The notes beneath the pieces are model-generated. The model searched no databases. It worked only from the letters and a program-made list of their open reading frames with translations, and was not told the origin of the DNA. Made by a program: the position numbers and the translations under genes. 64,000 bases of DNA from Denitromonas halophila (GTDB lineage Bacteria > Pseudomonadota > Gammaproteobacteria > Burkholderiales > Rhodocyclaceae). The stretch spans positions 124,001-188,000 of the forward strand of contig NZ_VMNK01000003.1 in the NCBI RefSeq assembly GCF_007625155.1, read 5' to 3'. This document shows, one piece after another, positions 17,282 to 25,894 of this stretch (position 1 is the first letter of the stretch; each line of letters opens with the position of its first letter).

Positions 17282-17611
17282 ATGAATACCGACACGGCTA
17301 CCGCCGTTTTTGAATCTCTCGCCTCCGGCCTGCGCCTGGAGGTGTATCGCTTGCTGGTGCGCAAGGCGCCCGATGGCCTGGTGGCGGGCGACATCGCCAC
17401 TGCGCTCGATGTGCCGCCCACCAACCTGTCCTTCCATTTCAAAGCGCTGACCCGCGCCGGGCTCATCACGGTCACCCCCGAGGGGCGCTACCAGCGCTAC
17501 CGGGCCAATATCCCGCTGATGCTCGACACCATCGCCTACCTCACCGAATCCTGCTGCGCCGACCAGCCCGAAAAATGCATCGAGCTGCGCGCCGCCGCCG
17601 GCCAACGCTGA
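17282..17611 (+). CDS. arsR: ArsR-family metalloregulatory repressor
   Basis: A 109-residue winged-helix repressor: FESLASGLRLEVYRLLVRKA, VAGDIATALDVPPTNLSFHF (recognition helix), LTRAGLITVTPEGRYQRYRA. The DNA-binding helix lacks the usual ELCVC-type cysteine pair; instead, cysteines are at the C-terminus (SCCADQPEKC), as in ArsR variants that bind As(III) with C-terminal cysteines. An inverted repeat directly precedes it, suggesting autoregulation. It heads arsR-arsD-arsA. Confidence 0.9.
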   Translation: MNTDTATAVFESLASGLRLEVYRLLVRKAPDGLVAGDIATALDVPPTNLSFHFKALTRAGLITVTPEGRYQRYRANIPLMLDTIAYLTESCCADQPEKCIELRAAAGQR

Positions 17612-17647
17612 TTTTTAACCCCCCTTATCTGTTCAAGGAACCCGTCC

Positions 17648-18019
17648 ATGAAAAGCATCCAAGTGTTCGATCCCGCCCTGTGCTGCAGCTCCGGTGTGTG
17701 CGGCGTTGACGCCGACCAGGCGCTGATTACCTTCGCCGCCGACCTCGAGTGGGCCGCGCAGAACGGCGCCCGTATCGACCGCTTCAACCTCGGTCAGCAG
17801 CCGCTGGCCTTTGCCGGCAACGCCACGGTCAAGGGCTTTCTCGATCGCTCCGGCCCCGACGCCCTGCCGCTGATTCTGCTCGACGGCGAAATCGCCATGG
17901 CCGGCCGCTACCCCAGCCGCGCCGAACTGACCCACTGGCTGGGCACCGCCGAAGCGGCACCGGCCGAGCCCGAGCCCGAAGTCAGCGGTTGCTGCTCCGG
18001 CGGCCGTTGCGGCGGCTGA
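17648..18019 (+). CDS. arsD: ArsD arsenite metallochaperone
   Basis: A 123-residue protein with the N-terminal motif FDPALCCSSGVCG holding the Cys12-Cys13-Cys18 triad that passes As(III) to ArsA, and a C-terminal pair-type cluster GCCSGGRCGG. The thioredoxin-like core includes PLILLDGEIAMAGRYPSR. AAGGA precedes the start. It lies 36 bases after arsR and 8 bases before arsA. Confidence 0.95.
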   Translation: MKSIQVFDPALCCSSGVCGVDADQALITFAADLEWAAQNGARIDRFNLGQQPLAFAGNATVKGFLDRSGPDALPLILLDGEIAMAGRYPSRAELTHWLGTAEAAPAEPEPEVSGCCSGGRCGG

Positions 18020-18027
18020 GCACCGCC

Positions 18028-19797
18028 ATGCACTTTCTCGACCAAGCGCCGCGCTGCATGTTCTTCACCGGCAAAGGCGGCGTCGGTAAGACCTCGCTGG
18101 CCTGCGCCACCGCCATCCGGCTGGCCGACGCCGGGCGGCGGGTGCTGCTGGTCAGCACCGACCCGGCCTCCAACGTGGGGCAGGTGTTTGGTATCGAGAT
18201 TGGCAACCGCATCGTGCCGGTGGCCGAGGTGCCCGGCCTGTCGGCGCTGGAGATCGACCCCCAGCAAGCCGCCCAGGCCTATCGCGACCGCATCGTCGGC
18301 CCGGTGCGCGGCGTGCTGCCCGACGCGGTGATCCGCAGCATCGAAGAGCAGCTGTCGGGCGCCTGCACCACAGAAATCGCCGCCTTCGACGAATTCACCG
18401 CCCTGCTCACCGACGCCAGCCTCACCGCCGATTTCGAGCATGTCATCTTCGACACCGCGCCCACCGGCCACACCATCCGCCTGCTGCAGTTGCCCGGCGC
18501 GTGGACTGGCTTTCTCGACGCAGGCAAGGGCGACGCCTCCTGCCTCGGTCCGCTGGCCGGGCTGGAGAAGCAGCGCGCGCAATACAAAGCCGCCGTCGCC
18601 GCGCTGGCCGACCCGACCCGCACACGCCTGGTGCTGGTGGCCCGCGCCCAGCAATCGACGCTGCGCGAAGTGGCGCGCACCCACGCCGAGCTGGCCGCCA
18701 TCGGCCTGTTGCAACAACACCTCGTGATCAACGGCATTCTGTCGCGGGCCGACGCCGGCGACGACCCGCTGGCTCGCGCCCTGTGCGACCGCGAAGACGC
18801 CGCACTGGCCGCACAGCCCGAAGCCCTGCACGCCCTGCCGACCGATACTGTCGCGCTCAAGGCCTTCAATCTGGTCGGGCTGGACGCCGTGCGCCAATTG
18901 CTCGCCGACACCCCGGCGCCGGCCACTGCCAACGCGCCGACCACCCCGGCATTTGACGCGCCCGACTTCGCCGCGCTGATCGACGACATCGCCGCCGACC
19001 ACCACGGCCTGATCATGCTGATGGGCAAGGGCGGCGTCGGCAAAACCACGCTCGCCGCCGCGCTGGCGCTCGAACTCGCGCAGCGCGGCCTGCCGGTGCA
19101 CCTGTCCACCTCCGACCCTGCCGCACATCTGGCCGACACGCTGGCCGGTTCGCTCCCCGGCCTGACCGTCAGCCGCATCGACCCCGTGGCCGAGACCGCG
19201 CGCTACCGCGAGCAGGTGCTCGCCACCCGCGGCGCCGCACTCGACGCGCAAGGCCGCGCCCTGCTCGAAGAAGACCTGCGCTCGCCCTGCACCGAAGAGA
19301 TCGCCGTTTTCCAGGCCTTCTCGCGCGTCATCCGCGAGGCCGGCAAGCAGTTTGTGGTGATGGACACCGCACCCACCGGCCACTCGCTGCTGCTGCTCGA
19401 CGCCACCGGCGCCTATCACCGCGAGATGCTCCGTCAGCGTGGCGCGCAGACGCAGGCCGAGATCACTCCCATGCAGCAACTACAGGACCCCGAGCAAACC
19501 AAGGTGCTGCTCGTGACGCTTGCCGAGACCACGCCGGTGCTCGAAGCCTCCCACCTGCAATCCGACCTGCGCCGCGCCGGCATCGAGCCCTGGGCCTGGG
19601 TCATCAACAACAGCATCGCCGCCGCCGGCAGCGAAGCGCCCCTGCTGCGACAGCGCGCACACAACGAGTTGCGCGAGATTGAGGCCGTGGCGCACGAGCA
19701 CGCCCGCCGCTACGCCGTGGTGCCGCTGCTGCAGGACGAACCGGTCGGCGTCGATCGCCTGCTCGCGCTGGCCGAACGGCGCATCGCCACCCCCTGA
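18028..19797 (+). CDS. arsA: ArsA arsenite-stimulated ATPase
   Basis: A 589-residue protein made of two homologous halves. A1 has the P-loop FTGKGGVGKTSLA near residue 13 and the switch DTAPTGHT; A2 has MGKGGVGKTTLAAALALE near residue 331 and DTAPTGHS. Cysteines in GACTTEIAAFDEF and SPCTEEIAVFQAF match the metalloid-binding sites of the two halves. ArsA normally energises the ArsB pump at the inner membrane. No arsB, acr3 or arsC follows within the window; the next 490 bases are tandem repeats. Confidence 0.95.
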   Translation: MHFLDQAPRCMFFTGKGGVGKTSLACATAIRLADAGRRVLLVSTDPASNVGQVFGIEIGNRIVPVAEVPGLSALEIDPQQAAQAYRDRIVGPVRGVLPDAVIRSIEEQLSGACTTEIAAFDEFTALLTDASLTADFEHVIFDTAPTGHTIRLLQLPGAWTGFLDAGKGDASCLGPLAGLEKQRAQYKAAVAALADPTRTRLVLVARAQQSTLREVARTHAELAAIGLLQQHLVINGILSRADAGDDPLARALCDREDAALAAQPEALHALPTDTVALKAFNLVGLDAVRQLLADTPAPATANAPTTPAFDAPDFAALIDDIAADHHGLIMLMGKGGVGKTTLAAALALELAQRGLPVHLSTSDPAAHLADTLAGSLPGLTVSRIDPVAETARYREQVLATRGAALDAQGRALLEEDLRSPCTEEIAVFQAFSRVIREAGKQFVVMDTAPTGHSLLLLDATGAYHREMLRQRGAQTQAEITPMQQLQDPEQTKVLLVTLAETTPVLEASHLQSDLRRAGIEPWAWVINNSIAAAGSEAPLLRQRAHNELREIEAVAHEHARRYAVVPLLQDEPVGVDRLLALAERRIATP

Positions 19798-19810
19798 GCG
19801 CGTCGGCACT

Positions 19811-20290
19811 GCCTCATTTTGCGGCAGCGCAAAAAAGTCCTGCCGCGTCAGTCAGATAAGCTGCCCGCACACAGCTTATCCACAGACTGACGCACGGCAG
19901 CCGGGGATAAGCGCCAACACCAATGCCGCTGAAACGTCCAGCCCGCAAGGCTTTCATGCCAATCGCCTGTTTTCGCCCCGCCACCCCGTGTTTGCCTCAT
20001 TTTGCGGCAGTGCAAAAAACCTGAGTCGTCTCAGTCGGATAGGTGCCTGCCACACAGCTTATCCACACCTTCGCCCACGGCGAACGGGGATAAAACCCCG
20101 CCCCACGGGTCCGAAACGCCCAGCCGGCGCGGGTTTCATGCGAATCGGCTGGTATCGGCCCGACCAACCGCGATTGCCTCATTTTTAGGCAGCCGCAGAA
20201 AACGCCATCGCCTCAAGGAGATAGCCCCGCCTCTCACAGCTTGTCCACAAGCCTGCCCACGGCAGCCGTGGATAAGCCGCCGCGCCGTCT
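19811..20290 (+). repeat. Three tandem ~183-bp repeats with DnaA-box-like sites
   Basis: Copies begin with GCCTCATTTT at 19811, 19994 and 20176 (spacing 183 and 182); the third is cut off by the LysR gene end at about 20289. Each copy holds CACAGCTTATCCACA or a one-base variant: TTATCCACA at 19876-19884 and 20059-20067, TTGTCCACA at 20241-20249. These equal the consensus DnaA box. About 25-30 bases on comes the mirror: GGGGATAAGC, GGGGATAAAA, GTGGATAAGC. Site and mirror can form a stem (GCTTGTCCAC / GTGGATAAGC in copy 3). A second dyad TTTTGCG-GCAG-CGCAAAA opens copies 1 and 2. A DnaA-binding locus, an old replication origin or tandem RNA elements are all possible. Confidence 0.75.
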
Positions 20291-21191
20291 AGCCAGCCTC
20301 GCGCGCCGCATCGGCGGGCGGCGCAATGCCCCAAACCGCGCAGAGCTGGTGCATCACCGCCCGGATCAGCGGGTCGTTCTCGCGCTTGCGCAGATAAACG
20401 AACTGCAGCGGCACCGAGGGCAGCGCCACCGGCAGTTCATAGGCGTGGTCGTCGTTCGAAAATACCCCGGCACGCACAATGCCCAGGCCGACACCGGCGC
20501 GAATCATCTCGACCAGCGCGTCTTCCTGGTTGGCGATCAGGGTCCGCGTGGGCTCGCAGCAGTGCGCGTCGAAAAGCGCGCGCATCGCCGCAAAGTGCGA
20601 GCAGTCGGGCGAGGTATACACCCAGGGCAGACGCGCCAGATCGGCCACGTCGGTAGAGATGATCTGATCGCGCAGCGAGACCGGCGCGCCGATCACCAGC
20701 GGCTCGTCGCACAGGAAGCACACGCTCATGCTCGGGTCGTCGATCTCGCCGGTGACGAAGGCGGCGTCGAGCTTGCCGACGCGCACCGCCGGCAGATTGG
20801 TGCCGGTCGAGCCGGTGAGCATGGCCACTTCAAGACGGGGATAGTGTTCGGCCAGCCCGGCCTGCAGCGCGGTCAGGCGCAAAAAGCGCGCGTCGGTATT
20901 GAGGCCGATGCGCACGCTGCCGATCAATTCATCCTGCAAGCCCTTGGCGTGCTGCATCACCGCGCTGGCCGCGGCCAGCGCCTGACGCGCGCGGGGCAGC
21001 AGCTCTTCGCCCACCGGGGTCAGCCGCATGCCTTTCGGGGTGCGGTCGAACAGCGTCACGCCCAGGGTTTCTTCCAGCGCCTTGATATGTGCGCTGATCG
21101 CCGGCTGGCTGGTAAACAGGCGCTCGGCGGCACGGGTGAGGTGCTTCTCTTCGGCGACGGCAACGAAGGTTCTGAGGTGATAGAGCTCCAT
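20289..21191 (-). CDS. LysR-family transcriptional regulator (paralogue of the gene at 51182)
   Basis: A 300-residue LysR protein: MELYHLRTFVAVAEEKHLTR, FTSQPAISAHIKALEETLGV, LFDRTPKGMRLTPVGEELLP, then an effector domain with IGLNTDARFLRLTALQAGLA. It closely resembles the LysR protein at 51182-52075 over its length. ATG at 21191 matches the family start. Downstream of its promoter it shares with that paralogue a sequence block 30 bases upstream of the start, so the two may share autoregulation or a common operator. It is divergent from the DUF1127 gene. Confidence 0.9.
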   Translation of the reverse strand: MELYHLRTFVAVAEEKHLTRAAERLFTSQPAISAHIKALEETLGVTLFDRTPKGMRLTPVGEELLPRARQALAAASAVMQHAKGLQDELIGSVRIGLNTDARFLRLTALQAGLAEHYPRLEVAMLTGSTGTNLPAVRVGKLDAAFVTGEIDDPSMSVCFLCDEPLVIGAPVSLRDQIISTDVADLARLPWVYTSPDCSHFAAMRALFDAHCCEPTRTLIANQEDALVEMIRAGVGLGIVRAGVFSNDDHAYELPVALPSVPLQFVYLRKRENDPLIRAVMHQLCAVWGIAPPADAAREAG

Positions 21192-21220
21192 GACACGGTC
21201 CTGTGACGTCGGCTGACCCA

Positions 21221-21260
21221 CAGTACACCGCAGATCGCCACACCACGCCATCACAATTTC
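21221..21260 (-). promoter_or_regulatory. Conserved upstream block shared by two LysR paralogues (copy 1)
   Basis: CAGTACAC, two variable bases, CAGATCGCCAC, then a looser match through CGCCATCACAATTTC. The same block in the same orientation lies upstream of the paralogue at 52122-52160. It is a candidate LysR binding site. Confidence 0.55.
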
Positions 21261-21350
21261 CGAAGACGCGAATCCGAATAAACGATTGGATGCATTTGTC
21301 CTGAGCGGCCAAGCTTCAACTCACCAAAGCCCCACTCAAGGAGACGCATC

Positions 21351-21578
21351 ATGAGCAGCCTGACACACAAAGCTTGCGCCCCTGCCGTCGCCCGCACCGA
21401 CATTGCCTCGGTGCTGCGCCAACTGGGCCACGCACTGCGCACCACCATCACCGTCTGGCGCAAGCGCAGCGCCGCCCGCCGCGAGCTGCGCGAGCTCGAT
21501 GAACATGTGCTGCGCGATGTCGGCATCAGCCGCAGCCAGGCGGACTTTGAAGGCCGCAAGCCGTTCTGGGTGAAGTAA
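21351..21578 (+). CDS. DUF1127 (YjiS-like) small basic protein
   Basis: A 75-residue protein ending in the DUF1127 motif RRELRELDEHVLRDVGISRS followed by QADFEGRKPFW. DUF1127 proteins are small, arginine rich and in some bacteria bind RNA or tune phosphate and carbon metabolism. A strong AAGGAG site precedes the ATG. It is divergent from the LysR gene, which may control it. Confidence 0.85.
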   Translation: MSSLTHKACAPAVARTDIASVLRQLGHALRTTITVWRKRSAARRELRELDEHVLRDVGISRSQADFEGRKPFWVK

Positions 21579-21657
21579 CGGTATCGATGACGAAGTCTGG
21601 TGGGTGGCTCGCCACCCACCGAATACCCCATCGCGCCGTCAAGCCACTCGCCCGGCG

Positions 21658-22074
21658 TCAGCCCTCGGGCATCTGCTCAATCACCATCCACTGCACGCCA
21701 AAGCGATCCACCAGCATGCCGAACTGCCGGGCGAAAAAGGTGGGCGCCAAAGGCATGCGCACCTCGCCCCCCTCGGACAGCGCTGCAAATACGCGCTGCG
21801 CCTCCGCGTCGTCGGCCACGTCGACCGACAAGGCAAAGCCGTCGAAGCCGGCCGCCTCACCGCACATCCCGTCCGAGGCCATCACCATGGTGTCACCGAT
21901 CTTGAGATTGGCATGCATCACCTTGTCGGCCATGCCAGGCATCTCCGGCATCGCCCCCGGCGGGGCGTCGCTGAAACGCATCAGCGCGGTCACTTCAGCG
22001 CCAAGCGCCTCGGTGTAGAGACTCAGCGCGGCTTCGCAGTCACCGCGGAACAACAAATAGGGTTCAACTCGCAT
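21658..22074 (-). CDS. VOC-family (PhnB/glyoxalase-like) protein
   Basis: A 138-residue protein: MRVEPYLLFRGDCEAALSLY, VMHANLKIGDTMVMASDG and PLAPTFFARQFGMLVDRFGV with WMV, the usual sequence of the PhnB-like VOC group (3-demethylubiquinone-9 methyltransferase-like fold). No metal ligands can be assigned with certainty. Its start overlaps the end of the SRPBCC gene by 11 bases. It is the last gene of the sigma-factor-headed operon. Confidence 0.85.
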   Translation of the reverse strand: MRVEPYLLFRGDCEAALSLYTEALGAEVTALMRFSDAPPGAMPEMPGMADKVMHANLKIGDTMVMASDGMCGEAAGFDGFALSVDVADDAEAQRVFAALSEGGEVRMPLAPTFFARQFGMLVDRFGVQWMVIEQMPEG

Positions 22075-22618
22075 GATGTGACTCCTTCTCTGTTTGGATT
22101 TCGATCTCGCCGGCCAGATACGCATCGAGACGCACCCAGGCATCAAGGACATCGCGGCGCAGACGATCGTGCCCGTCTTCAAAAGCGCGAATCTCGGCGT
22201 CACTCGCGTGGACCGGTCGCGAGCACAGGCGAAGTTCGGTGCCAACGGGCGCGTCGGCCAGCTCCAATGTGTGATGCACGTAGCGCGGCCAGTGCGGCAC
22301 GCGCGGGTGGCGGGTCACGCCGCCCTTGGTATCCAGCAACGAGCCAACAAACACAAGCCGCGCCGGCTCGATGATGTCGCGATACACCCAGCGCCCCCAG
22401 CGAGGCGGCTCGTTCGGCCGCTCGATCACGTAGAGAAAACGCCCGCCCAGATGGAAGCTCAACGATGCGGCGCGCATTTGCGCCCCCGCCGGGGCCCACC
22501 ATTGCGTGAGGTGACCGGCATCCGACAGCGCGGCCCAGACCCTGTCGCGCGGCGCTGCGACGCAATGGGTCAGGGCAAACGCGACGCGGCGTGAATCGGC
22601 ACGCATATCCATGCGCAT
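22064..22618 (-). CDS. SRPBCC / AHSA1-like ligand-binding protein
   Basis: A 184-residue protein with the START-like hallmark FALTHCVAAPRDRVWAALSD, HLTQWWAPAG, and LSFHLGGRFLYVI. The AHSA1/CalC-type fold forms a hydrophobic cavity, but the ligand is unknown. The overlap with the VOC gene and the short gap to the NTF2-like gene indicate one transcript. An earlier part of the start (MRMDMRADS) offers several ATGs; the first is used here. Confidence 0.82.
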   Translation of the reverse strand: MRMDMRADSRRVAFALTHCVAAPRDRVWAALSDAGHLTQWWAPAGAQMRAASLSFHLGGRFLYVIERPNEPPRWGRWVYRDIIEPARLVFVGSLLDTKGGVTRHPRVPHWPRYVHHTLELADAPVGTELRLCSRPVHASDAEIRAFEDGHDRLRRDVLDAWVRLDAYLAGEIEIQTEKESHHAS

Positions 22619-22647
22619 CCTCCTGTGTCGTGACGACGCGCGCCCGC

Positions 22648-23091
22648 TCAGGGCGTCAGTTCAAACTGCGCCTTGCAGGTCTCGGGCTCGAAAGGCACCG
22701 AAAAATGCTCATGCGCGATTCGCCACTGACCATCGACCTTGCGCAGCCCGATCGAGCAACGCATCCAGCCGGCCTGGGTCTTGCCCTCCGGATCGGTGGC
22801 GCCGCAGTACACCAGATAGTGGCCAAAGCCGACGTCCTCGCCGAGCGTGAGCGACAAGTCCTGCATGTCGAACACCATCTGACCGGCACACATCTCCAGG
22901 CAGCTGCGCCAGTGCGTGTCGTAGGCCGCGCGGTCGGTAAACTGCAGGGGGCCAATGGCATCGAAGGCCACCAGCGACGCGGTGTAATAGCCCATGAGAC
23001 GCTTCACGTCACGGGCGGCCACGGCCTCGCGGCAGGCCGCGAACATCTCGCGCACCGCGGCTTCGTCGGCCGGATCGTTCTGTGTTGTCAT
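22648..23091 (-). CDS. NTF2-like/SnoaL-type protein
   Basis: A 147-residue protein of the nuclear-transport-factor-2-like fold: EMFAACREAVAARDVKRLMG, YYTASLVAFDAIGPL, TDRAAYDTHW, and a C-terminal GWMRCSIGLRKVDGQWRIAH. AGGAG six bases before the ATG at 23091 decides the start. It is the third gene in the sigma-factor operon. Such proteins may be enzymes or binding proteins; this one is not specifically assigned. Confidence 0.8.
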   Translation of the reverse strand: MTTQNDPADEAAVREMFAACREAVAARDVKRLMGYYTASLVAFDAIGPLQFTDRAAYDTHWRSCLEMCAGQMVFDMQDLSLTLGEDVGFGHYLVYCGATDPEGKTQAGWMRCSIGLRKVDGQWRIAHEHFSVPFEPETCKAQFELTP

Positions 23092-23117
23092 GTCATCGCT
23101 CCTGTTGGGTTGGGTCG

Positions 23118-23462
23118 TCACACCTGCAATTGACGCACCGGCCGCACCTCGACGCTGCCGACACGCGCCGCCGGAATCTGCGCCGCAACCTGGATCGCTT
23201 CATTCAGATCGCGCGCCTCGACCAGATAGAAACCGGCCAACTGCTCCTTGGTTTCGGCAAACGGCCCGTCGGTGATCGACACCTTGCCGCCGCGCATGCG
23301 CACGGTGGTGGCGGCGGCCACCGGCTCGAGCGCCTCGGCCGCCAGCATGCGGCCGCTGCCGGCCACCTGCTCGGCGTAGGCCTGGCATTCGGCATCTTCG
23401 GGACTGTCGGGCAGGCTGTGCAGCAAGGCTTCATCGGCATACACCAGACACAGATATTTCAT
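23118..23462 (-). CDS. YCII-related (DGPF) protein
   Basis: A 114-residue protein: MKYLCLVYADEALLHSLPDS and SITDGPFAETKEQLAGFYLV with the eponymous DGPF motif. DGPF proteins are the standard genomic partner of ECF42 sigma factors, and the sigma gene is directly upstream here. Biochemical function is not established. The gap to the NTF2-like gene is 26 bases. Confidence 0.9.
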   Translation of the reverse strand: MKYLCLVYADEALLHSLPDSPEDAECQAYAEQVAGSGRMLAAEALEPVAAATTVRMRGGKVSITDGPFAETKEQLAGFYLVEARDLNEAIQVAAQIPAARVGSVEVRPVRQLQV

Positions 23463-23552
23463 GGGGCAGGCTCCTGACGTAGGGAACGTGTATCGGTCAT
23501 TGCTTAGTCGCCCGCGCTGGTGCCGATTCGACAGCCGTTCGTCGGAACGCCA

Positions 23553-24782
23553 TCAACGCAGGCGCTCGAGCCGTGCCGCGAGGTGGCGCTGCTCGGGCCC
23601 CGGCCGGGTCAGCGCCAGCGCGCGGCGGTAGGCATCGCGGGCACCGTCGCGCTCGCCCAGGCGCTGCAGCAGCTCGCCGCGGGCGGCGTGCGCCAGGCGG
23701 TAGTCGGCCAGCTCGCCATCCGCGAGCAGCGCATCGATCAGCGCCAGACCGACCGCCGGCCCGTCGCGCATGGCGACTGCCACTGCGCGGTTGAGCGCCA
23801 CCACCGGCGAGGGCTCGGCGCGCATCAGCACCTCGTAGAGCCCGACGATCTGCGGCCAGTCGGTGTCGGCGGCGGTCGGCGCCTCGGCATGCACCGCGGC
23901 AATCGCCGCCTGCAGGGCGTAGGGGCCGACACGGCGTGCGCGCAGCGACGCCTCCACCAAGGCGCAACCCTCGGCGATCAGCGCGCGATCCCACCGGCCG
24001 CGATCCTGCGCGTCGAGCAACACCAGCTCGCCATCGACCGTCGTGCGCGCCGCGCGGCGCGATTCGGTGAGCAGCATCAGCGCCAGCAAGCCCTGCGCCT
24101 CGGGTTCGGGCAGCAACTCGACCAGCAGCCGACCGAGGCGGATGGCCTCATCGGACAGGTCCGCACAGGTCAGCGCCTCGCCACTGGAGGCGAGATAGCC
24201 CTCATTGAAGATCAGGTAGATCACCCGCAACACGCTGTCGAGCCGCTCGGCCAGCGCCGGCCCCTCGGGCACCTCGTAGGGGATGCGCGCATCGCGGATC
24301 TTGCCCTTGGCGCGCACGATGCGCTGCGCCAGCGTCGGCGTGGCGGTGAGATACGCGCTGGCAATAGCCTCGGTGGTCAGCCCGCACACCTCGCGCAGGG
24401 TCAGCGCCACCTGCGCCTCGGGCGCCAGTGCAGGGTGGCAGCAGGTGAAGATCAGTCGCAGCCGGTCGTCTTCGATGCCGCTGGCCGGCTCGGCAACGTC
24501 TTGCTCGTCCTCGGCCAGCCGCCAGGCCAACTCGGCGAGCGAGGCATCGAACCGGGCGCGCTGACGAATGCGGTCGATGGCCCGGAAACGCCCCGCCGAC
24601 ACCAGCCAAGCACGCGTGTTGTCCGGCACGCCGTCGCGCGGCCACTGCGCCATGGCCGCGGTGAAGGCCTCCTGCACCGCCTCCTCGGCCAGATCGAAAT
24701 CGCCCAGCAGACGGATCAACGTGGCGCGGATGCGGCGCGACTCGGTGCGGTAGAGGGCGTCGATTTGAGTGGGAATATCCAT
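23553..24782 (-). CDS. ECF42-type RNA polymerase sigma factor with C-terminal TPR-like domain
   Basis: A 409-residue protein. Sigma region 2 is at the N-terminus ([37 protein letters not shown], and RAIDRIRQR), sigma region 4 at about 125-180 ([35 protein letters not shown]), then a long helical extension ending LAARLERLR. The extended C-terminus with TPR-like repeats and the adjacent DGPF gene define the ECF42 group, which lacks a classical anti-sigma factor. The start at 24782 is chosen from the usual [11 protein letters not shown]-terminus; an ATG at 24797 is possible. It probably drives its own operon of four small proteins. Confidence 0.9.
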   Translation of the reverse strand: MDIPTQIDALYRTESRRIRATLIRLLGDFDLAEEAVQEAFTAAMAQWPRDGVPDNTRAWLVSAGRFRAIDRIRQRARFDASLAELAWRLAEDEQDVAEPASGIEDDRLRLIFTCCHPALAPEAQVALTLREVCGLTTEAIASAYLTATPTLAQRIVRAKGKIRDARIPYEVPEGPALAERLDSVLRVIYLIFNEGYLASSGEALTCADLSDEAIRLGRLLVELLPEPEAQGLLALMLLTESRRAARTTVDGELVLLDAQDRGRWDRALIAEGCALVEASLRARRVGPYALQAAIAAVHAEAPTAADTDWPQIVGLYEVLMRAEPSPVVALNRAVAVAMRDGPAVGLALIDALLADGELADYRLAHAARGELLQRLGERDGARDAYRRALALTRPGPEQRHLAARLERLR

Positions 24783-24935
24783 ATTCCGTGCCAACATGCC
24801 CATGAAGCGCAGCTTAGCTGCATTACGAAAAGCATAAAATGGCGACGTACCAAAGTCACGATTCGACAACCGTTTCAACGCCTACCCAAAACTCAATCTC
24901 CATACGTCTCATTAGCTTAGAGTTTGAAAACACTC

Positions 24936-25871
24936 ATGACTGGAATCGAAACAACCCTCCTGCGTCAGGCGCTTCTACTCATCGGCGTGGCGGTTGTCAT
25001 GCTTTCCGGCCCAGCGATTGGCGGCGGCGTTCTGATTTGGCGCAAGCAAAAGGCACGAGCTTCCCGACGGTCGCCGCTGACGACGAAGCTGCTGAGGGGG
25101 CCCGGCCAAACGCTCCGAGATCATATTGAGGAGTCACGCGTAGACCTCATGGCCGACTTGGCAATGATGATGACAATGCCACTCATGCTGGTAGGGCTTC
25201 ATCTTGCGCAGTCCTACTTGCTAGGAGCCCCCGAAAGCACTTTCAGGATCGGATTTACAACCGTAGCAGCGATCGGAATGACGCTCTGGAGCGCTAGACG
25301 ACTCTACAAGCGTTCAAGATCGCTCGACTTTGCGCGACTCGGACTAGATGCCGAAATCGCCGTTGGTCAAGAACTCGATCAACTCATGCGCGAGGGCGCA
25401 GCAGTCTTCCACGATTTTCCCGCCGAGGGATTCAACATTGACCATGTTGTCATCTCACCCAGCGGAATTTACGCGATCGAGACCAAGGGGTATTCAAAGC
25501 CCAATCGCTCACGCGGCGCGGAGAACGCAAAAGTCGGTTTTGATGGTCATGCACTGCACTTCCCCAACTGGACGACGACCAAACCGCTCGAACAAGCCGA
25601 GCGGCAGGCAGCGTGGCTAAAAAAATGGCTGTCAAACGCAGTCGGTACGTCCGTTTCTGTAACACCTGTATTAGCGCTTCCAGGCTGGTTTGTCGAAAGG
25701 GCGGGACGTGGCTCGGTCTGGGTCTTTAGCGGAAAAGAAATCCGAAAGCTATTGAGTCAGAGAAGCGCGCCCGCAGTTGATGCCCAACTCGTCCGGCAAG
25801 CGGCCCATCAAGTCGAACAACGATGCCGAAACGTCAGTCCAACTTACCGCCCACTAGATCAGGGCGGTTGA
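24936..25871 (+). CDS. Membrane protein with NERD (nuclease-related) domain
   Basis: A 311-residue protein; an in-frame TTG at 24924 would add four residues. Hydrophobic helices lie near residues 9-31 (LLRQALLLIGVAVVMLSGPA), 72-92 (MMMTMPLMLVGLHLA) and 100-118. The cytoplasmic part from about 135 is a NERD domain: LDAEIAVGQELDQLM, FNIDHVVISPSGIYAIETKG with the Asp and Glu-x-Lys pattern of PD-(D/E)XK folds, ALHFPNWTTTKPLEQAERQA and VTPVLALPGWFVE. Members are linked to DNA processing but mostly uncharacterised. The DNA here is more AT-rich than its neighbours. No partner gene is apparent. Confidence 0.78.
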   Translation: MTGIETTLLRQALLLIGVAVVMLSGPAIGGGVLIWRKQKARASRRSPLTTKLLRGPGQTLRDHIEESRVDLMADLAMMMTMPLMLVGLHLAQSYLLGAPESTFRIGFTTVAAIGMTLWSARRLYKRSRSLDFARLGLDAEIAVGQELDQLMREGAAVFHDFPAEGFNIDHVVISPSGIYAIETKGYSKPNRSRGAENAKVGFDGHALHFPNWTTTKPLEQAERQAAWLKKWLSNAVGTSVSVTPVLALPGWFVERAGRGSVWVFSGKEIRKLLSQRSAPAVDAQLVRQAAHQVEQRCRNVSPTYRPLDQGG

Positions 25872-25894
25872 AGCGGACCTCTCCGACAACCAGT

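Noticed and set aside
17282-17611. Cadmium/zinc-type CadC/SmtB regulator instead of ArsR
   Set aside because: There is no N-terminal or alpha-5 metal site; the C-terminal cysteines and arsD-arsA neighbours favour arsenite.
19811-20290. CRISPR array
   Set aside because: The units are about 183 bases long and imperfect, with no short identical repeats or unique spacers, and no cas genes are present.
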